Assembly: GCA_023362775.1 (NCBI GenBank)
Contig: JALMGJ010000025.1
Location: 4,729,001-4,793,000 of the forward strand
DNA length: 64,000 bases
Reading direction: 5' to 3'
From: Charina bottae
Lineage: Eukaryota; Chordata; Lepidosauria; Squamata; Charinaidae
Position 1 is the first letter of the stretch. Every line of letters begins with the position of its first letter. Positions 61,976 to 64,000 of this stretch are shown here, piece by piece. Made by a program: the position numbers and the translations under genes. Under the pieces are notes generated by a model. That model had not been told where the DNA came from. It saw only the letters and a program-made list of their open reading frames with translations, and searched no databases.

Positions 61976-62863
61976 ACACTAATATGTATGTATTAGTGTA
62001 CATACATACATACTAATCTGAGGAAGCAGAGTGTGACGAAAACAGAGAGAAGAAATGGTTGCACTATAAAAGTAATAAGTGGTAATACTATAGTGATCTG
62101 AAGAAAAGAATATTGGCATGTTCTATCTAAGAATGTATTGCCCAAAGCAAAAATACACAACACTATTTATTAACAGCACACACTTCACTGATCAATAAAG
62201 CACATAGGTATGGACCCAGTCCTTACTATACTGAGAATCACCCACACAGACGCTGGGTGTGATAGGCAAGAGATCCATATGAAAAAGCAAGCTCCAATTG
62301 TTTAAAAGGCTGTTAATATCCTACATCTCTTGCTCTGTGTTCCCAAAAATAAAGGGTCTCAGTATGTCTTCCTAAAAATTTCAGGGCTATGGGAACATGG
62401 AAAAAATAAGGATCCAAGAGTACTATAAAAGTATAATTTTCTCTGTATGTTCCTTTACAATATCTTTTTCAAAATGTAATTATTCATGAATGAATGGAAA
62501 ATTTACAAGGAAGCCAAGTGCTTATCACTTTTAAGAAAAGGGATATCATGCTCATAACTGGAGGAATTCCATAAGAGAAAGGAAGGACAGAAAGCTGGGT
62601 AGGAAGGCAAATTGCTACAGGGATAAAATACTATAAATGGGGGTTTAAGCATGATTTGCAATCAGTCCAGACCCCAGAAAACATATGAAGATCAATAGTT
62701 GTTACAGGAAAGAAAGAAGGGAGAAATAAAAACAGCCAATTATGAACTGCCTTTGGTTTTCCTTTGCATTAGATGAAGAAAGAAGAACTAAACCAAAAGT
62801 TGTAATTGGTCACAATTCAATTCTGATTTCAGTAGAATTAAGGAAGCATATATCTGAATTTAG
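61976..62863. other. Intron sequence, no feature recognised
   Basis: Starts with a small palindromic tagtgtacatacactaatatg cluster, then AT-rich unassigned sequence. Confidence 0.4.
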
Positions 62864-63198
62864 AGGGGCGTGGTGGCTCAGTGGGTAAGACGCCAGGCTT
62901 GTAGATCAGAAGTTCGCAGTTTTGGAGGTTCGAATCCCTAGCCCCGTGTGACGGAGTGAGCTCCCGCACTAGCCCCAGCTCTTGCCAACCTAGCAATTGA
63001 AAAGCATGCAAATGCAAGTAGATTAATAGGTACCACTTCGGTGGGTAGGTAACAGCGTTCTGCGTGCGTCAGGCCGGCCACATGACCGTGGAAGCGTCTT
63101 GGACAACACTGGCTCTTTGGCTAAGAAATGGAGATGAGCACTGGCCCCTGGAGTCGGACATGACTGCACAAATGTGCAGGGGGAACCTTTACCTTTTT
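62864..63198 (+). mobile_element. Squam-like SINE, full length
   Basis: ggggcgtggtggctcagtgg head, ggttcgaatcc box B, body, and tttacctttt end. Flanked by tatctgaatt (62851-62860) and tgtctgaatt (63200-63209), a probable target duplication with one difference. Confidence 0.87.
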
Positions 63199-63478
63199 AT
63201 GTCTGAATTGGACTGTAGCTAATACTTTCTTTCAGAAACTTCCCATTGTTGTATTACATTTAAGGATAAACAGGCTTCTTTTAGGATGGTCACAAAACAT
63301 ATGCAGTAAATATGCCTATGGGTATTTAACAGTTCTAGTGATGAGAATTTGAGTCTTAGCTCAAAGTTTTGCCTGACTAATTCTCAATGAGGGAAACGAA
63401 GATGGAGCAGGGGAATGATTTAAGACCATTCTGCTGAGAATTTGGATACCCTACCTATGAGATTCCTTCAGAACACAA
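63199..63478. other. Intron sequence, no feature recognised
   Basis: Nothing recognisable; the same holds for 63640-64000. Confidence 0.4.
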
Positions 63479-63638
63479 TCTGTATCTGTATCTGTATCTG
63501 TGTCTGTGTCTGTGTCTGTGTCTGTGTCTGTATCTGTATCTGTATCTGTATCTGTATCTGTATCTGTATCTGTATCTGTATCTGTATCTGTATCTGTATC
63601 TGTATCTGTATCTGTATCTGTATCTGTATCTGTATCTG
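63479..63638. repeat. (TGTATC)n / (TGTGTC)n hexanucleotide array
   Basis: About 26 hexamer units. Units 4-8 or so are TGTGTC variants, the rest TGTATC. The Gln/Ile and Arg/Tyr open frames over it are artefacts. Confidence 0.97.
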
Positions 63639-64000
63639 CAAAACCACAAAAAATAATAGCTGTGTGTAATTATTCATGAATGAGCACCCAATTGATCAGT
63701 CTCCATAAAGATTTACAAAATCCTGCTTAGGGATAGAATTTCTGTTGTTGCCAACATCTGCTGTTGAAAATATCAGCCTGGAATACAGAGACAAATGGAG
63801 AGCAAAATCTGTTGATGAGCAAAATACCACAAGCTTTCCTTGCCTGCAGAGCCAATATTCTTGAAATATCTCTTCAGATCTTATACACAACATCACTGAT
63901 ACAGCCAGTTCCCCCTGATAGTAAGATCTCATTTTCAGAGAGTTGATGAATAGTGTGTTAGTCAAGACACTCATTAAAAATGAAATAGCACAACAGATAA

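Noticed and set aside
63442..63677. Open frames of Cys-Ile, Arg-Tyr and Gln-Ile repeats
   Set aside because: Translation of the hexanucleotide array in several frames.

Overview
The window is vertebrate nuclear DNA, almost certainly from a squamate reptile. It is a stretch of one very large, intron-dominated gene. Three short exons on the minus strand (32402-32583, 25215-25268, 14028-14201; 182, 54 and 174 bp) encode consecutive parts of the extracellular amino-terminal domain of an ionotropic kainate receptor. The best match is GRIK2 (GluK2). Splice sites, reading phase and exon lengths all agree, and transcription runs from high to low coordinates. I recognise no other host gene; the remaining ~63.6 kb is intron.

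The squamate assignment rests on the repeats: tRNA-derived SINEs of the 'gagagccagtttggt' (Sauria/ACA-like) and 'ggggcgtggtggctca' (Squam-like) types, abundant L2-type LINEs with a hairpin 3' end and (AAAT)n tail, RTE/BovB fragments, a Vingi-like LINE, an R4/Dong-like LINE, hAT and Tc1/mariner MITEs, and Penelope-like elements (PLEs). Family names come from memory of the families and were not searched.

Layout. 1-14 kb: intron with L2 fragments, SINEs, MITEs and a Vingi 3' end. 14.0 kb: GRIK2 exon. 15.2-20.65 kb: an antisense Vingi-like LINE split by a nested insertion, which is a 205-bp block also present at 9814-10018 and itself split by a nearly complete L2. 21-25 kb: SINEs and old LINE pieces. 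25.2 kb: 54-bp exon. 26-32 kb: LINE pieces, a hAT MITE, a local inverted/direct duplication. 32.4 kb: 182-bp exon. 33-39.6 kb: SINEs and L2. 39.67-43.66 kb: a young PLE with a 1.47-kb inverted repeat, 15-bp target-site duplication and hammerhead-like motifs. 44-64 kb: SINEs, R4-like relic, an unidentified GC-rich repeat, large microsatellites, MITEs, BovB, antisense L2 and a second PLE lineage.

I found no CRISPR array, rRNA, functional tRNA or host promoter. The most interesting structures are the palindromic PLE, the TSD-flanked copied block with its nested L2, and a promoter-like 40-bp GC/CCAAT module amplified in two unrelated MITEs.
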